Source of the DNA: Trebouxia sp. TZW2008
Taxonomy: Eukaryota > Chlorophyta > Trebouxiophyceae > Trebouxiales > Trebouxiaceae
Direction of reading: 5' to 3'
Assembly: GCA_002118135.1 (NCBI GenBank)
Contig: BDIU01000188.1
Location: forward strand, 1 to 64,000
DNA: 64,000 nucleotides
Shown here: in pieces, positions 47,099 to 58,900 of the stretch
Layout: each line of letters begins with the position of its first letter
Numbering within the stretch: position 1 is the stretch's first letter
The notes under the pieces: generated by a model
Told to the model about the DNA's origin: nothing
Seen by the model: only the letters and a program-made list of their open reading frames with translations
Database searches by the model: none
Position numbers and translations under genes: made by a program

Positions 47099-50000
47099 AT
47101 GACGGGAAGGGAAGCCATCAAGATGACGTCCAAGCCGCAGAAGTTTGACGGCCCTTTGACTGAGCTAGACTATGCTCGAGCGATCGACCCACTGTCACGA
47201 TATGGTTCAGCGATGGCGTCCTTCTTCAAAGGGATAGCGTGGACATGCGGCATCGTTGCATTCAGCACCGCTGGCATTGCTATTGCGTACGGCTACTACA
47301 AGCCTCGCCGGCCCATCAGGGTGACTGAAATAAGCCTGTCAAATGCTGACTTGCACCCAAAATCTGCCTCAAATGCCCTATAAATCTGCACGATTAAATA
47401 TTCTCATGCTTTTTGCAGATTCCTCCAGAGGATCAAGTGCGTGTGGGCATCCTCGGAACTGGCTGGGGCATCGCAGTAAGCTGGCTCTTGCAACTTTGCA
47501 GAAGTTGCATGAGCATGGCTGACAAGTCTCCGTAAAGACATGGGTGTTTTCAGGTCCAACTGCCTCAATTCCGCAAAGCAGGCCTTCAAGTGTCTGCTGT
47601 CTTTTCCAGAGGCCAGCAACGCGCAAGACAAGTTGCTGAACAAGTAAGTACATCCCCCTGCTTCAATGCACATACTACACCCAAAACTGTGTTCTGATCA
47701 CTGTGCTGTGGCTGCAGAACAGCATTCCACACTACTTCAGCAGCGCAGAAGATCTGTGTGCTTGTCAAAACGGTTAGTAAGCTGTCACTTCAGCCTGTTT
47801 GCACAACACACATGTGTTCTTGCCGGAATGGTTTGTGAGCTGTGGTGGCTTCAGCCCTTTGCGCAACAGATCATGCTGCAGCTAACACGCTGATCACTTG
47901 CACTGGATGAGTCGTTGTTGCTGCAGTCTATAATTGCTTAAGCGGGCAAATGCTTCAGTCTGTTTGCTCAAATGGCTCATGCTGCAGCTGAAACGAGTTG
48001 CAAGTTGCACTTGCTTCAGTCTCAGTGCTCATACAGCTCGTGCTGCAGCTAACACGCTGATTGCTTGCACTGGATGTGTTGTTGTTGCTTCAGCCTGTAG
48101 TGGCTTGAGCCTGCAAATGCTTCAGCCTGTTTGCTTGAATGGCTCAAGCTGCAGCTAACACACTGATTGCTTGCACTGGATGTGTCGTTGTTGCTTCAGC
48201 CTGTAGTTTCTTTAGCAGGTACACGCTTCAGCCTGTTTGCTCAAAATGGCTCATGTTGCAGCTGACACGCTGATTGCTTGCAGTGGATGTGGTCAGTATT
48301 GTCACGCCTCCATACCTACACTGCCAACACTTCCTAGGTGGGTTCCAACTGAGCACCTCAAGTTCGCAATTCGCGACACAAAGGTGCAATCTTCTGCCTT
48401 GCCCAACCACTACGCAGAACTGCTTCAGTTTGCTGCACATGTTGTGAGTTGTGTGACGCATGCAGCTCTGTTGGGTCCACATGCATGCAGCATCTTCATA
48501 CTGAATACAAGAAGACGGCACAATCATTTGTGTTGAGCAGCATTACAGCACGAAAACAGCATGTCATTCAAGTCACAAGCCCAATGCTGAAATGCAGCTG
48601 CATTGGAAGCTGGCAAGCATGTGGTGTGTGACAAGCCCATGGCCTTGAATGGAGAAGAAGCTGAACAGATGCTGGAGGCAGCGCGGCAGCATCCTGATCA
48701 GGTGGATGCTGATTCAGCACTTGCTTCAAATCCCAAATGGCTGTTGCATTTCCACTTGCATTGGAAACTTGGCAGCACGAAAAGGTGACAAGTTTCCTGC
48801 AATGGTTTGTGCTTGTTTTGCAGGTGGCGATTGTGGACCATGAGTTGAGGTTCACTCCAATGGTGCAATTAACCAGAGAGCATTTGCATGCTGGCTTGAT
48901 TGGGCAAGTGCGCTGGGTAGACATCACGGTCACACTGCCGGCACCCTCAGGCATTAGTTTTCCTTGGCATAATCACGGCTTTCCTTTGTTTCAATTTCAT
49001 TCATGACGCACGCTCAACAGGCCCAGCAGACCCAGCTGGATTTGCATTGGAGCAATCAAGTGTCTGCCACCATTTCGCTTTTGTGCTAAGCTGAACCTTA
49101 TCTTGCATATGGGGGGCAGAAAGACACTGTGTGCAGCTGATTCATTGAGCACATATTTGAGCTTAGGTTGTCTCTCAAAGTTTGACCAGCCTGCATAATG
49201 CACAAAGCTGGATCTCATGTCTGGTTTCAGCATGCCTACCCCTACAGATGTTTGCTTCTGCCAGCACTTGTTAATGTCTTGAAGTTCAAAGTGCTACGAA
49301 GCTTAGTGATGCTTGCAAAGCCACCATCAATCTCACAGCGATTCTGGCTGGATTGCGTACATGAATGTGTACCAGAGATTGAAGCAATTGTAGGTGCTTG
49401 GCAGACTAATGGGAAATGTGCCTCTCAGGGGGTCGCAAGTGGGATTGGTGGGCAGATGAAGCCCAGGGGGGTGGGGTGGTAGGGGCTTTGGGGTCCCATG
49501 CCATTGACCTACTCAGGTGTAGTGATGAGTTAGTGGCGTTGCAGCACTACCACCCGTCCATCATCTCCCTAGCTATCTAGGTGCTTTGTTGAACGGCAAC
49601 ACAATTGAGTCCATGTCTGATTTAGTTCAGTTGTCTGTTTTGTATAGAATCATTGTTGGCATTGTCTGTTGACCCCCCTGCTGGGTCCCAAAGACAGTAA
49701 AATGAATTGATTGATTGATTGAATCCTGCTTGTTTTGGTTTGTGTCACATAACATGAACCACAACTACCTCAGCCGCTGTCTTACACTATACTTGGTGAA
49801 AACAACGATGCTCAAGACGTCAATACATGCGTAAGCTGCCTGCTGTGCTGTTTAAGATGCAATTGCTCATCTCCTGTCTATTGAAGACACTGGCACAGAG
49901 CCTGCATTATGCACAGCGTAAATGTTGCAAGCAGCAAAGCATGTAAGGCCAATGATCACATGAGCGTGCATGGATGCAGGTTTGTGTTGCAAGCAGAGGT

Positions 50001-52254
50001 GAGCAGCGTGAGCGCCCACCTTAGAACCCTGGCTTCACCACTCCAGGTAGCTCTTCTTCTTCTGCCTGCTTATTGTCATGGTCAACAGCTTGCCTTCATT
50101 ATTCAGCATCCTGGCAAAATCCCTGTGCCGTTTGCACCGTGTGTGCTGAAACTTCGAGCAGCGTGAGCGCCCACCTTACAACCCTGGCTTCACCCCTCCA
50201 GATGCTCTTCTTCTACCTGCTTCCTCATTGCGTGTTGTCACTATCAGCTTGCTTCCATCTTTCAGCATCATGGTTTGTACGCTTGCCGGTGAGGTTCTAT
50301 GCCCCTGTTGGATGCGTAAAGAAGCAATGGAGTTGCTGTGCATGATCACAAGCCCAACATGTAACATGTGCATGAGCAGCAGACACAGCAGCGGGGATGT
50401 ACACGTGAGACGTCTGTGTCCAAATCTGCCTTAAGCTGGATATCTCCAAAGTCTCTGCAGCATGATTGCCCACTTCAAACCCCTGGCTTTGCCCCTTCAG
50501 GTGACTCTTCTTTGTCTGCCTGCTCTCCCATTGTCTGTCAATGAGTAGACATCAAGCAAAGCACAGAGATTGCAGGTGTGTGCAGGACAGAGCAAACAGC
50601 GAAGTCAAAGACACAATGAGCGAGGACTATGCGTCAGGGGAGCAAAGAGGAAGACATTGATCGCGTCCATTGCGTGCAGGACAGAGCAAAGTGAGATCAA
50701 AGATGCAACAAGCGAGGACTACGCCTCAGTACAGCTGATGCTCAGTCCGCAGCCATCAGCATCATCAGGAATCTGGGGCTGTGATTAACCTGCCAGCCCG
50801 CCTTATGAGAAGCCACAGGACAACTTTCACTCCTGCTTTCAGTGAGCTCAGAGAGGTACACTGATTGCGTCCAATTGCGCGCAGGACAGAGCAAACAGCG
50901 AGATCAAAGACGCAACAAGCAACGACTACGCTTCAGTGCAGCTGATGCTCATCCCACAGCCATCAGCATCATCAGGAATCTGGGGCTGTGATCACCCTGC
51001 CAGCCCGCCTGATCAAAAGTCATATGATGATCGGATGCCTGAAATTCAAGCGCACATAACAACAGTGTTGGCTGGTCAAGCCACGAGACAAGCTCAAATG
51101 GTTATCGGGGCAGATGCTGGTGGTGCTGTGCTTGATCTATCTGACGGCAGTCTGAGCATCACGAATCAACATAAGAAGGTGACACATCCATCTCACATTT
51201 GCAGCAGATTGCATCAAACATATGTGATGACAGGATGCCAGAATTTCAAGCACACATGACAATGGTGCTGGCTGGCCATGCTACAAGGCAAGCGCAGATG
51301 ATGATTGAGGCAGATGTAGGATTAGCTGTGTAGAACCTATCTGGTGGCGATTTGGGCATCATGAACCAACATAAGCAGGCACTGAGTTCACGTAACATTT
51401 AGTTTGTCAACATTCAACTTTTCTGATAGCATTCTCAGTGTCAAAGTCTAACACATGCAGGTGTTTGTGCCTGTCTGATGGCAGTCTCAGCGTCGCAGAT
51501 TGAGATCAGCAGGTGACGAATGCATCTGATGGCAGACACTGCATAACAATCAGTGTAAGTTGATCACATGCTGCTTCCTTAGTTCAACTTTACCACATTG
51601 CCAAACTTTTGCATCAGCTTTTGATGCATTGTGATTGTGTCTAGCATTGACAGCCAGCAGCTTAACAATAGAAATGGCATTCTTGCAGTTTCTGCAGGTG
51701 TTTGCAATTGTTGCAGGCAGTCTTGTCACTATCACCAGTTTGATTTTGCAGATGTTGCGGGTGGTTGCATCATGCAGAATCTCAGGCTCACCATATCATG
51801 ATGTCTAGAACTAATAACCAGCAGCTTTACATGACCATTTTGCACATTTTGCAGGTGGTGGCGTCATGCAAAAGCTCAGGCTCGCCACATCAGCAGGGGC
51901 TTGGACTGCTAGGGGCAGCTTTGCAACTACCAATATTGTAATGCTGCAAGATAATTTGAGCATAAAGCACACTCAGACCCTTTTGTCCCTGGAGAATCTT
52001 TTTTGGTACAAAAAGTTAGTGGGTTTTTGCAGGTGTTGGCAGCATGCAAAGGTTCAGGCTCACCATATCAGCAGGGAACTCGACTGCTAGGGGCAGCTTT
52101 GCAACAAGCCCTGGGCCCTACTGCAGATGCCTCTGCCTTGCAACATGCAGCCAGCATAGCTGATGGACTTTCAGTGCAGTATGTGATTGATGCTATTAGG
52201 GCATCGTCGCGGGATGAAGGTGCTTTGGTTCGCTGTCAGCATGTACAAACATAA
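47099..52254 (+). CDS. Membrane-anchored Gfo/Idh/MocA-family oxidoreductase
   Basis: Eleven exons (47099-47320, 47419-47475, 47554-47643, 47718-47772, 48284-48337, 48598-48701, 48824-48950, 49429-49516, 49980-50046, 50885-51178, 52033-52254) sum to 1380 nt, giving 459 residues in matched phases. Residues ~40-65 form one hydrophobic helix (IAWTCGIVAFSTAGIAIAYG), so the enzyme is probably anchored. The Rossmann part has VGILGTGWGIA (83-93), VVSIVTPPYLH, and EAGKHVVCDKP with K172, where the family usually has EKP. The C-terminal part has DHELRFTP, KWDWWADEAQGGGVVGALGS and MVIGADAGGAVLDLSDGSL. Such enzymes are NAD(P)-dependent sugar or inositol dehydrogenases; the substrate is unknown. Intron 7 seems to use a GC donor. 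Introns 4, 9 and 10 hold exon relics. Confidence 0.88.
47884..48250 (+). repeat. Tandem decayed copies around oxidoreductase exon 5 start
   Basis: TGATTGCTTGCACTGGATGT then G(T/C)(G/C)TTGTTG occurs at about 47891, 48059 and 48168, matching the exon 5 start TGATTGCTTGCAGTGGATGT. In the relics the acceptor TGCAG|TGG has become TGCACTGG. The unit also includes CTTCAGCCTGTxxxxxCTTxAGC filler and repeats about every 110-170 bp. Confidence 0.85.
48985..49130 (-). mobile_element. LINE 3'-end remnant
   Basis: The minus strand reads KRNGGRHLIAPMQIQLGLLG, similar to the DRTSWRQLVAP...LGLLN end of the remnant at 59925-60240. It lies in intron 7 of the oxidoreductase and ends with an A-rich GAATGAAATTGAAAC tail. 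Confidence 0.5.
49675..49725. mobile_element. Possible retroposon 3' tail (ATTG repeat)
   Basis: CCCCTGCTGGGTCCCAAAGA then CAGTAAAATGAATTGATTGATTGATTGA. The last part matches 9603-9628. Only the tail is recognised. Confidence 0.45.
50150..50510 (+). repeat. Two decayed copies of oxidoreductase exon 9
   Basis: GAGCAGCGTGAGCGCCCACC-like copies at about 50156-50201 and 50457-50502 repeat exon 9 (49980-50046), down to the TTCACCxCTCCAG end. Both lie downstream of the working exon. Confidence 0.9.
50566..50785 (+). repeat. Two decayed copies of oxidoreductase exon 10 start
   Basis: GCAGGACAGAGCAAACAGCG-type starts occur at 50577 and 50677. The second repeats over 100 bp, including CAGCCATCAGCATCATCAGG and AATCTGGGGCTGTGAT, but the phase used by exon 10 (50885) hits TGA after four codons. 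Confidence 0.9.
51185..51930 (+). repeat. Decayed copies of exon 10 end and exon 11 start
   Basis: About 51190-51380 repeats the exon 10 stretch from CATATGATGATCGGATGCC to CAACATAAGxAG with stops, and 51470-51500 repeats TGATGGCAGTCTCAGCGTC. About 51850-51930 repeats the exon 11 start TTTGCAGGTGxTGGCxxCAT through CTAGGGGCAGCTTTGCAAC, with an out-of-frame end. Confidence 0.85.
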
Positions 52255-52999
52255 CTCGGATTGACCCAAGCTGTTGGACTTACTTCCAGACCCGCATCAA
52301 CAAGGACTTTGATGTCAAGTATTGTAGAAGCGTCAGCTTGTTCCTGATATCAGCATCCATTCACAAAGGAGTTGCTCAGTGTTTCAGCAAAAGACTCCAG
52401 CCTATCATCAGGCAACCTCCGAGTTGGACAACTGTGTGATGCCTCCTCTACCTTTGAAAGCAGAGAAAGGGAAGAATGGCTTCTCTACAAAATCCTGAGT
52501 GGCTGTGTTGAGACGGTACCCGTATTTTGATCCTTAAGGATTGTGAAGTTGGTTTGTCAGTGTTGCACAGCCTGCGCCAGTGCAACAGCATCTACCCCTT
52601 TCAGTACTTGATAAACAGGAGAATGAACATGTCGAATTTGCATGAGTGAAAACATGAATGCACTGTCAGTCATGGCGGCAGTCATGTTTGTCAGCTTGCG
52701 AGGTACATGTACAGCTGATCATCTAACAGAATAGGATGCGGTTTCAGTAGTACAAGCATGTTTTCATTGGTGGCAGCGCATTGCTCAGCTGGGCTGGACC
52801 TGTGATCAAGGACACTGACAGATGACATATGTACATATACAAGGCTAAACGCAGGTCAGGTGTAACGCATCACACTCATGAGTTAACACAACAACAGCAT
52901 CCATCTCACAACGTATAGCGGAAACACAGACTGTGTCTGATGTGGAGGCCGTTTTGATCAATACAGCGCTAGTCCCATGAAGACAGGGATTGTCATTAT
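52255..52999. other. Convergent intergenic region
   Basis: Shared 3' flank of the oxidoreductase (+) and the Csm1-like gene (-). Nothing recognised. Confidence 0.4.
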
Positions 53000-55900
53000 C
53001 TAGCCTTCTACATTCCTGTGAACCGTTCTGCACCTTCCCAAAGCCTCCATGATTCTGCCCACCAGAATCTGTCGCTGGCTGGCTCCAAATTTGATCTCAT
53101 ACCGCAGGTAAGATGGCAACATGTCCACAGCTTGACCGAGTGACACAGGATTGAAACACAGCTCAGGCTCACAGCTGTCAGCATCACTGTCTTGCCCTGC
53201 AGCAATATCAAAGCATTTCAAGAAGCGTGAATGTCAGCACAAACAGGGGCTGTGTTGCCCTGTAGCAATATCACAACATCTCAAGAAGCGTGAATGTCAG
53301 CACAAACAGGGGCTGCGTTGCCCTGTAGCAGTATCACAACATCTCAAGAAGCATGAATGTCAGCACAAACAGGGGCTATGTTGCCCTGTGGCAGTGTCAC
53401 AACATCTCAAGAAGCATGAATGTCAGCACAAACAGGGGCTGTGTTGCCCTGTAGCAGTATCACAACATCTCAAGAAACATGAATATCGGCACAGACAGAG
53501 GCATCACTGTCTTGCCCTGTAGCAGCATCAAATATCTCCAGAAACATGATTGTCGGCACAAACAGGGGCTGTGTTGCCCTGTAGCAGTATCGCAACATCT
53601 CAAAAATTATGAATGTAGGCACAGACAGAGGCATCACCGTCTTGCCCTGTAGCAGCATCAAACATCTCAAAAACCATAAATGCCAGCACAGACAGAGGCA
53701 TCACTGTGTTACCCTGTAGCAATCTTCAAATATTCCAAGCATGAACATTGGCACAGACAGAGGCATCACATGCCTTGCTCTGAAATCGCATCAAATTATA
53801 TTCACGGGCATCAGTGACACAACGAATGGCAGCAAGCTGGCAAAACACACTTGTGCATTTGAGTTTCATGGCACAACTCAGGCTGAGAAGGGTGCCCTTG
53901 AGCTGCAAAAGTGCTGGAACCACATCAAATCTTCTAATATTCGCAAGCTGTAAGAAAGTCGGGATGGAAAGTGTGCACAGCTGCTGAGCATGCACATGTA
54001 TGTCCATACCACATGCACAACAAGCAACACGCCTGTGGGTGAGAAACACAAGCAAGACAATGCTGACCTGCAGAGTCAGGGGTTGCAGGGGCGATCTCAA
54101 ACATGAGGCCAGTATCCCTGTGGAGGTACTTGAACCCCCCTGCCTTGATTGGGGTAGCCTCCAAACCCATCAGGGCATGCAAAGCATTGCGGCCTAGCAA
54201 CTGCTGCTCCTGATTCTGCAGAAATGCCCAGAATATGTTTTGTCAGGCAATTTTTAAGTCAGCTTTCAATGGAATTTTGAACCCCTTGCATTGATGGGGG
54301 TGGCCTTCAAACCCATCAGGCCGTGCAAAGCATTGCGACCTTGCAGCTGTTGCTCCTGATCCTGTAGAAACACCCAAAACACACTGTGTCAGGCAATGTT
54401 ATGTCAGCTTGCAAAGGTTCTTCAACCCCTCTGCCTTGATGGGGTTGACCTCCAAACCCATCAGGGCATGCAAAGCATTGCGGCCTAATGACTGCTGCTC
54501 CTGATCCTGCAGGAAGAGCAAACTCATGCTAAATATGGTGATTATGCGTCAGCTTTTGGTGATACGTTGCAGGGTGCTCAGCAGGTCTTGGGTGCCGACA
54601 TGCATAGACGGTCTTTTATGGGCTTGACAAGCACTCCAGGCACTTGCATGGTACATCACGCGCTACGTGTGGTGCGTTCAGCTGTACTTTGCTGTCTGCA
54701 CTTATGAGCATTTGTAAACGTACTACATCTTGTTGAAGAAGTCGCTTAGTGGCACCAGGACTCAAATGCAACAACTGCACATCAACTTCACCTGCAAGTT
54801 CACCGAGAAAGACTGACGAAGACAATTGACAGAGCGACTGATGTTTTGATTGACTGAGTGAGGGACTGATTCACCGACTGATTGAGCAAGCGTCTCTTCA
54901 ACTTCAACCAGCAGTTGCACGCGCTAACCTTGACAGAGCCAGTGAGGGACATGTCAGCCTCCGTGACCTGCCCAGCCTCTGCATCTGTCTCGCTTGGCCT
55001 AGCGTCTGATGCAAACTCCAGCAACCGCCCCACAGCCTATAGAAACAGACACAGCCAGTGAACAACAGCAGCAACAAACAGAAGCCAGAGAATGACAGCA
55101 AGGCCAAGCGTAAATCAATGCAATTGTTTTGTTGTCACTGGGCACACTATGCACTCAAAGGTTTGCCCTGAAATGTGGGAGGGCTTGTGCAAACGTCTTG
55201 TGAGCCACACTGCATACAACATTGCTCAGAGCATGATCAAACTCAAGCATCGTCAGTATCACCTCAAAGAGGGCTCAAAGAGGGGAGCTTCACAAGCCTT
55301 TGAGCTCAAAGCCATTCTGCACTGTCCTTGGACATCATAAAGGTCCCTAGCCAACACATCTGGCAGCTGTAACTTTGTATGGAACCATTCAAATCAAAAC
55401 GGTAGAAAGTGTCAAATTTTTGTTTTTGCTACTAGTCACAAAGGACTGCACCCTCCCCTCTCTACCTGAGCACTGCCGCTGAACCTAGCAGGTGGATTTG
55501 CAATGGCAGCATTTGCAGGTGAAGCTGGCAGGGCCACTGCTGCTGGACCCAGCAGGTGGTTTTCCACGGGCAGCACCAGCAGGTGAAGCAGACAAAACAA
55601 TTCTGCATCATCTTGCACCAGAATTGATGCTCATCTGGCAGGATCACATTGCATGCTCATCTGGCACTGCTTTCATGCTCTCTTAAGATCATGAATCTTA
55701 AGAGCATGCATCTTAAGATTATACTCATTGTCACTGTCAATACAAACCTCACCTGGGCATTGCCGCTGGACCTAGCAGGCGGGTTCTGAGGTGCAGCATC
55801 TGCAGGGGAAGCTGGCAGGGGCACTGCAGTAGCCTTGGCAAGGGCTACAGCCCTAGGCACCATTGCAGTGTTGGCCACACTCTTGGGTACTGCATCTGTC

Positions 55901-58900
55901 TGCTGTCCCTCCTCTTCCTCAGCAGCTGCTGTTGCCCTGATAGCACCCTGTTCCTGTCGCTCCTGCATATTACAATCACGAGATGTTTTGCAAACTAGGT
56001 AGTGACACAGGCTAGCGCCAATCATCATTGCAGTGGTGGCCACACCCTTGGGCACTGCATCTGTCTACTGCTGTCCCTCCTCTTCCTCAGCAGCTGCTGT
56101 TGCCCTGATAGCACCCTGTTCCTGTTGCTCCTGCATATTACATTCACGAGATATGATGCAAACTAGGTAGTGACACAGGCTAGCGCCAAGCATCATTGCA
56201 GTGTTGGCCACACCCTTGGGCACTGCATCTGTCTACTGCTGTCCCTCCTCTTCCTCAGCGGCTGCTGTTGCCCTGATAGCACCCTGTTCCTGTTGCTCCT
56301 GCATGTACCAGTCACAAGATGTGATGCAAACTAGGTAGTGACACAGGCTAGCGCCAAGCATCATTGCAGTGTTGGCCACACCCTTGGGCACTGCATCTGT
56401 CTGCTGCTGTCGTCTTCCTCAGCAGCTGCTTTTGCATTGCCAGTGCCCTGTTCCTGCTGCTCCTGCATACACCAGTCACAAGATGTTATGCAGACTAGGT
56501 AGTGAAATAGGCTAGTGCTACGCATCGTTGCAGTGTTGACCACCCTTTGGTACTGCATCTGTCTGCTGTTGTCCCTCCTCTTCCTCAGCAGCTGCTTTTG
56601 CATTGCCAGTGCCCTGTTCCTGCTGCTCCTGCATACACCAGTCACAATATGGTGTGCAAAGTAAGTAGGGAAATGGGCTAGCGCTGACCATCATTGCAGT
56701 GTTGGCCACAACCTTGGGTACTGCATCTGTCTGCTGTCCCTCCTGTTGCTCAGCAGTTGCTGTTGTTTGGACAGCACCTGGCTTGGGCTGCTCCTGCACA
56801 TGCTGCGCAAATTGAGTAGTGACCCCTAGGCACCGTGTTGGCGAGGCTCTTAGACACTGCATCTGTCTGCTGTCCCTCCTGTTCCTCAGCAGCTGCTGTT
56901 GCATTGGCAGCGCCACATTCTGGCTGCTCCTGCGTGCATCAAAGCTGATCAAGGCTTTGATCCAGGGTTTGGTTAAGTTCAGTGACATGTAAGCAAGTGT
57001 GGGGAGACAGCTGGTGCGAGCAGAAGGGAACCCAGCCTCCTCCTCAGGTAAACTCAAAGGACTTTCTGCATGAGGTGCATGGCAGTCACAATTCCACAAC
57101 CTATTTGCCTGAGCTGCAGAAGTCTTGTCCTTCAAGCATCGACCGTAGTTAGTGAACAGTGTAGTTAAGCCATCAAGACGAAGCCAAGACTGTACTCATC
57201 TGCTGAGGCGCAGATTGTTTGCAATCTACGCCACAGGACATCAAGGCTGTACCTGAGGGCTGTTGAGAACATCCCTGATGGGGTGGGGTGTCATACCCTG
57301 CTCAGCAAAGCGGCTCTGGCGAAGTGCGTGCGTCTGGGGCTGCACTGAGATGCCGAGCGGGTAGGGCACCAGGGGCTTGGCACTGCTGTGAATGTGCACC
57401 ATGCCTGCCCTACCATCATGAGGAGTGCCTGCACAGCACCAGACATTGTATTTGGGCATAGGACACATTTGCAAGGGTAGAAAGTTGAAGGCGTTTTGCT
57501 GGTTTCTATCTGCGCCTAGCAGGGTCACGAAATCCTTCTAGCAAGCATGAAGATGCTGTTCATAAGACACAAACTGTAGAATACTTTCACACTGTTTGCC
57601 GTCAAACCTGTGTCATCATCAACCCTTTCAACGCAGGACAATGTAAAGTTACGAATGTACTCAATCATGGCACAAGTGTTCAAACCTTGAGGGCCTTCAG
57701 CTGATTGGCTGTTGGCCAGCCTGCTCTTGACGGCCTGGCGAGGCTGGCCCTGACCTGAGATGCCCACTGGGTAGGGGACCAGAGGCTTAGCACTGCTATT
57801 CACGTGCACACCATCAACTGCAGGCATCAGCCACTGCTCACACATACATTGCGATAAGACACCGTTAGTGATTGACCAATGCCGCGTTAAACTCATACTG
57901 AGGTGAAGCTGAGATGCCAAGTGAAAATGAGGCCAAAACAGTCCACACCGCAGGCAGCAGAATGAGGCCAAAATAATGCATACCGCTAGGCGTTGCATGC
58001 AGGCCCTGGGCTCGGTAGCTCTCACTCATCTCATGTCCCTCTGGGCACATCTCCTTGGCCTCCTCCAGGTGCATTGACTTCTTCTTTGCTATTGCAGTAG
58101 CTGCAGCAGGGGTAGCCTCTGACCCAGTGCTGTGTACTGTTGACCTGACTGCCGGACTCTGTTGCTGCTGTGCTGCTTCCTGATAGCTGAGCTCAGCCAA
58201 GCTGCTGGCATCCAACTGCACAGCAAGCAAGTTTCAGATGTCAGAAATTACATCAGAGATGCATGTTGATGGCTGCAGCAGGGTGGGCCTGTGAGCCTGG
58301 GCTGTGCACTGTAGACCCAACTGCCGGACTGTGCTGCTGCTGTGCTGCTTCCTGGCATAGTTCGGCCAAATGGCTTGGGTCCAGTTGCACAGCATGCACA
58401 GCAGCTAAGTGCATCAAGGACGTTATGGCCAGAAAAATCCAGCAGCAGAGTGGCACAGTGATCCAAGTCGTCACTAACATGTTCATTATGCATGGACGAG
58501 ATTCCAGCCAAGCTTAGATGCTATGCGGCAGTGAGTGTCCATGTATATTGATACTGGCTGATTCAAAAGTTGTGGCATGTTGAAGAAGAGCTGCATGACT
58601 CCAGCCAAATGCAGCAAAGAGTGAATGTATGCCAATATTGTCAGTCAAATTTATGAAGACAACAAAGCGCACTTCTGCCGTTCTTTTATGTGAATTATTG
58701 AAAATGATGGCAGAAGCTCACCTGCATCTCAAAGTCTTGCTGGAAGGGCTGTGCCTGGATGGCCTGGTCCATCTGTAAGGGCCCTTCAGCCCGCCTATGA
58801 GCCTCCTTGAGTTGCCTCCTGAGTTCAGCTAACTGGCGGTCCCTCTGCAGCACTGCTGCTTCTTGATCCAGCAGGGCTGCTTGCAGCTTCTGTACTTCTT

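Noticed and set aside
54616..54825. Minus-strand open frame encoding a leucine-rich helix, as an exon of the Csm1-like gene
   Set aside because: Its acceptor phase does not fit between exons 8 and 9, which join directly in phase.
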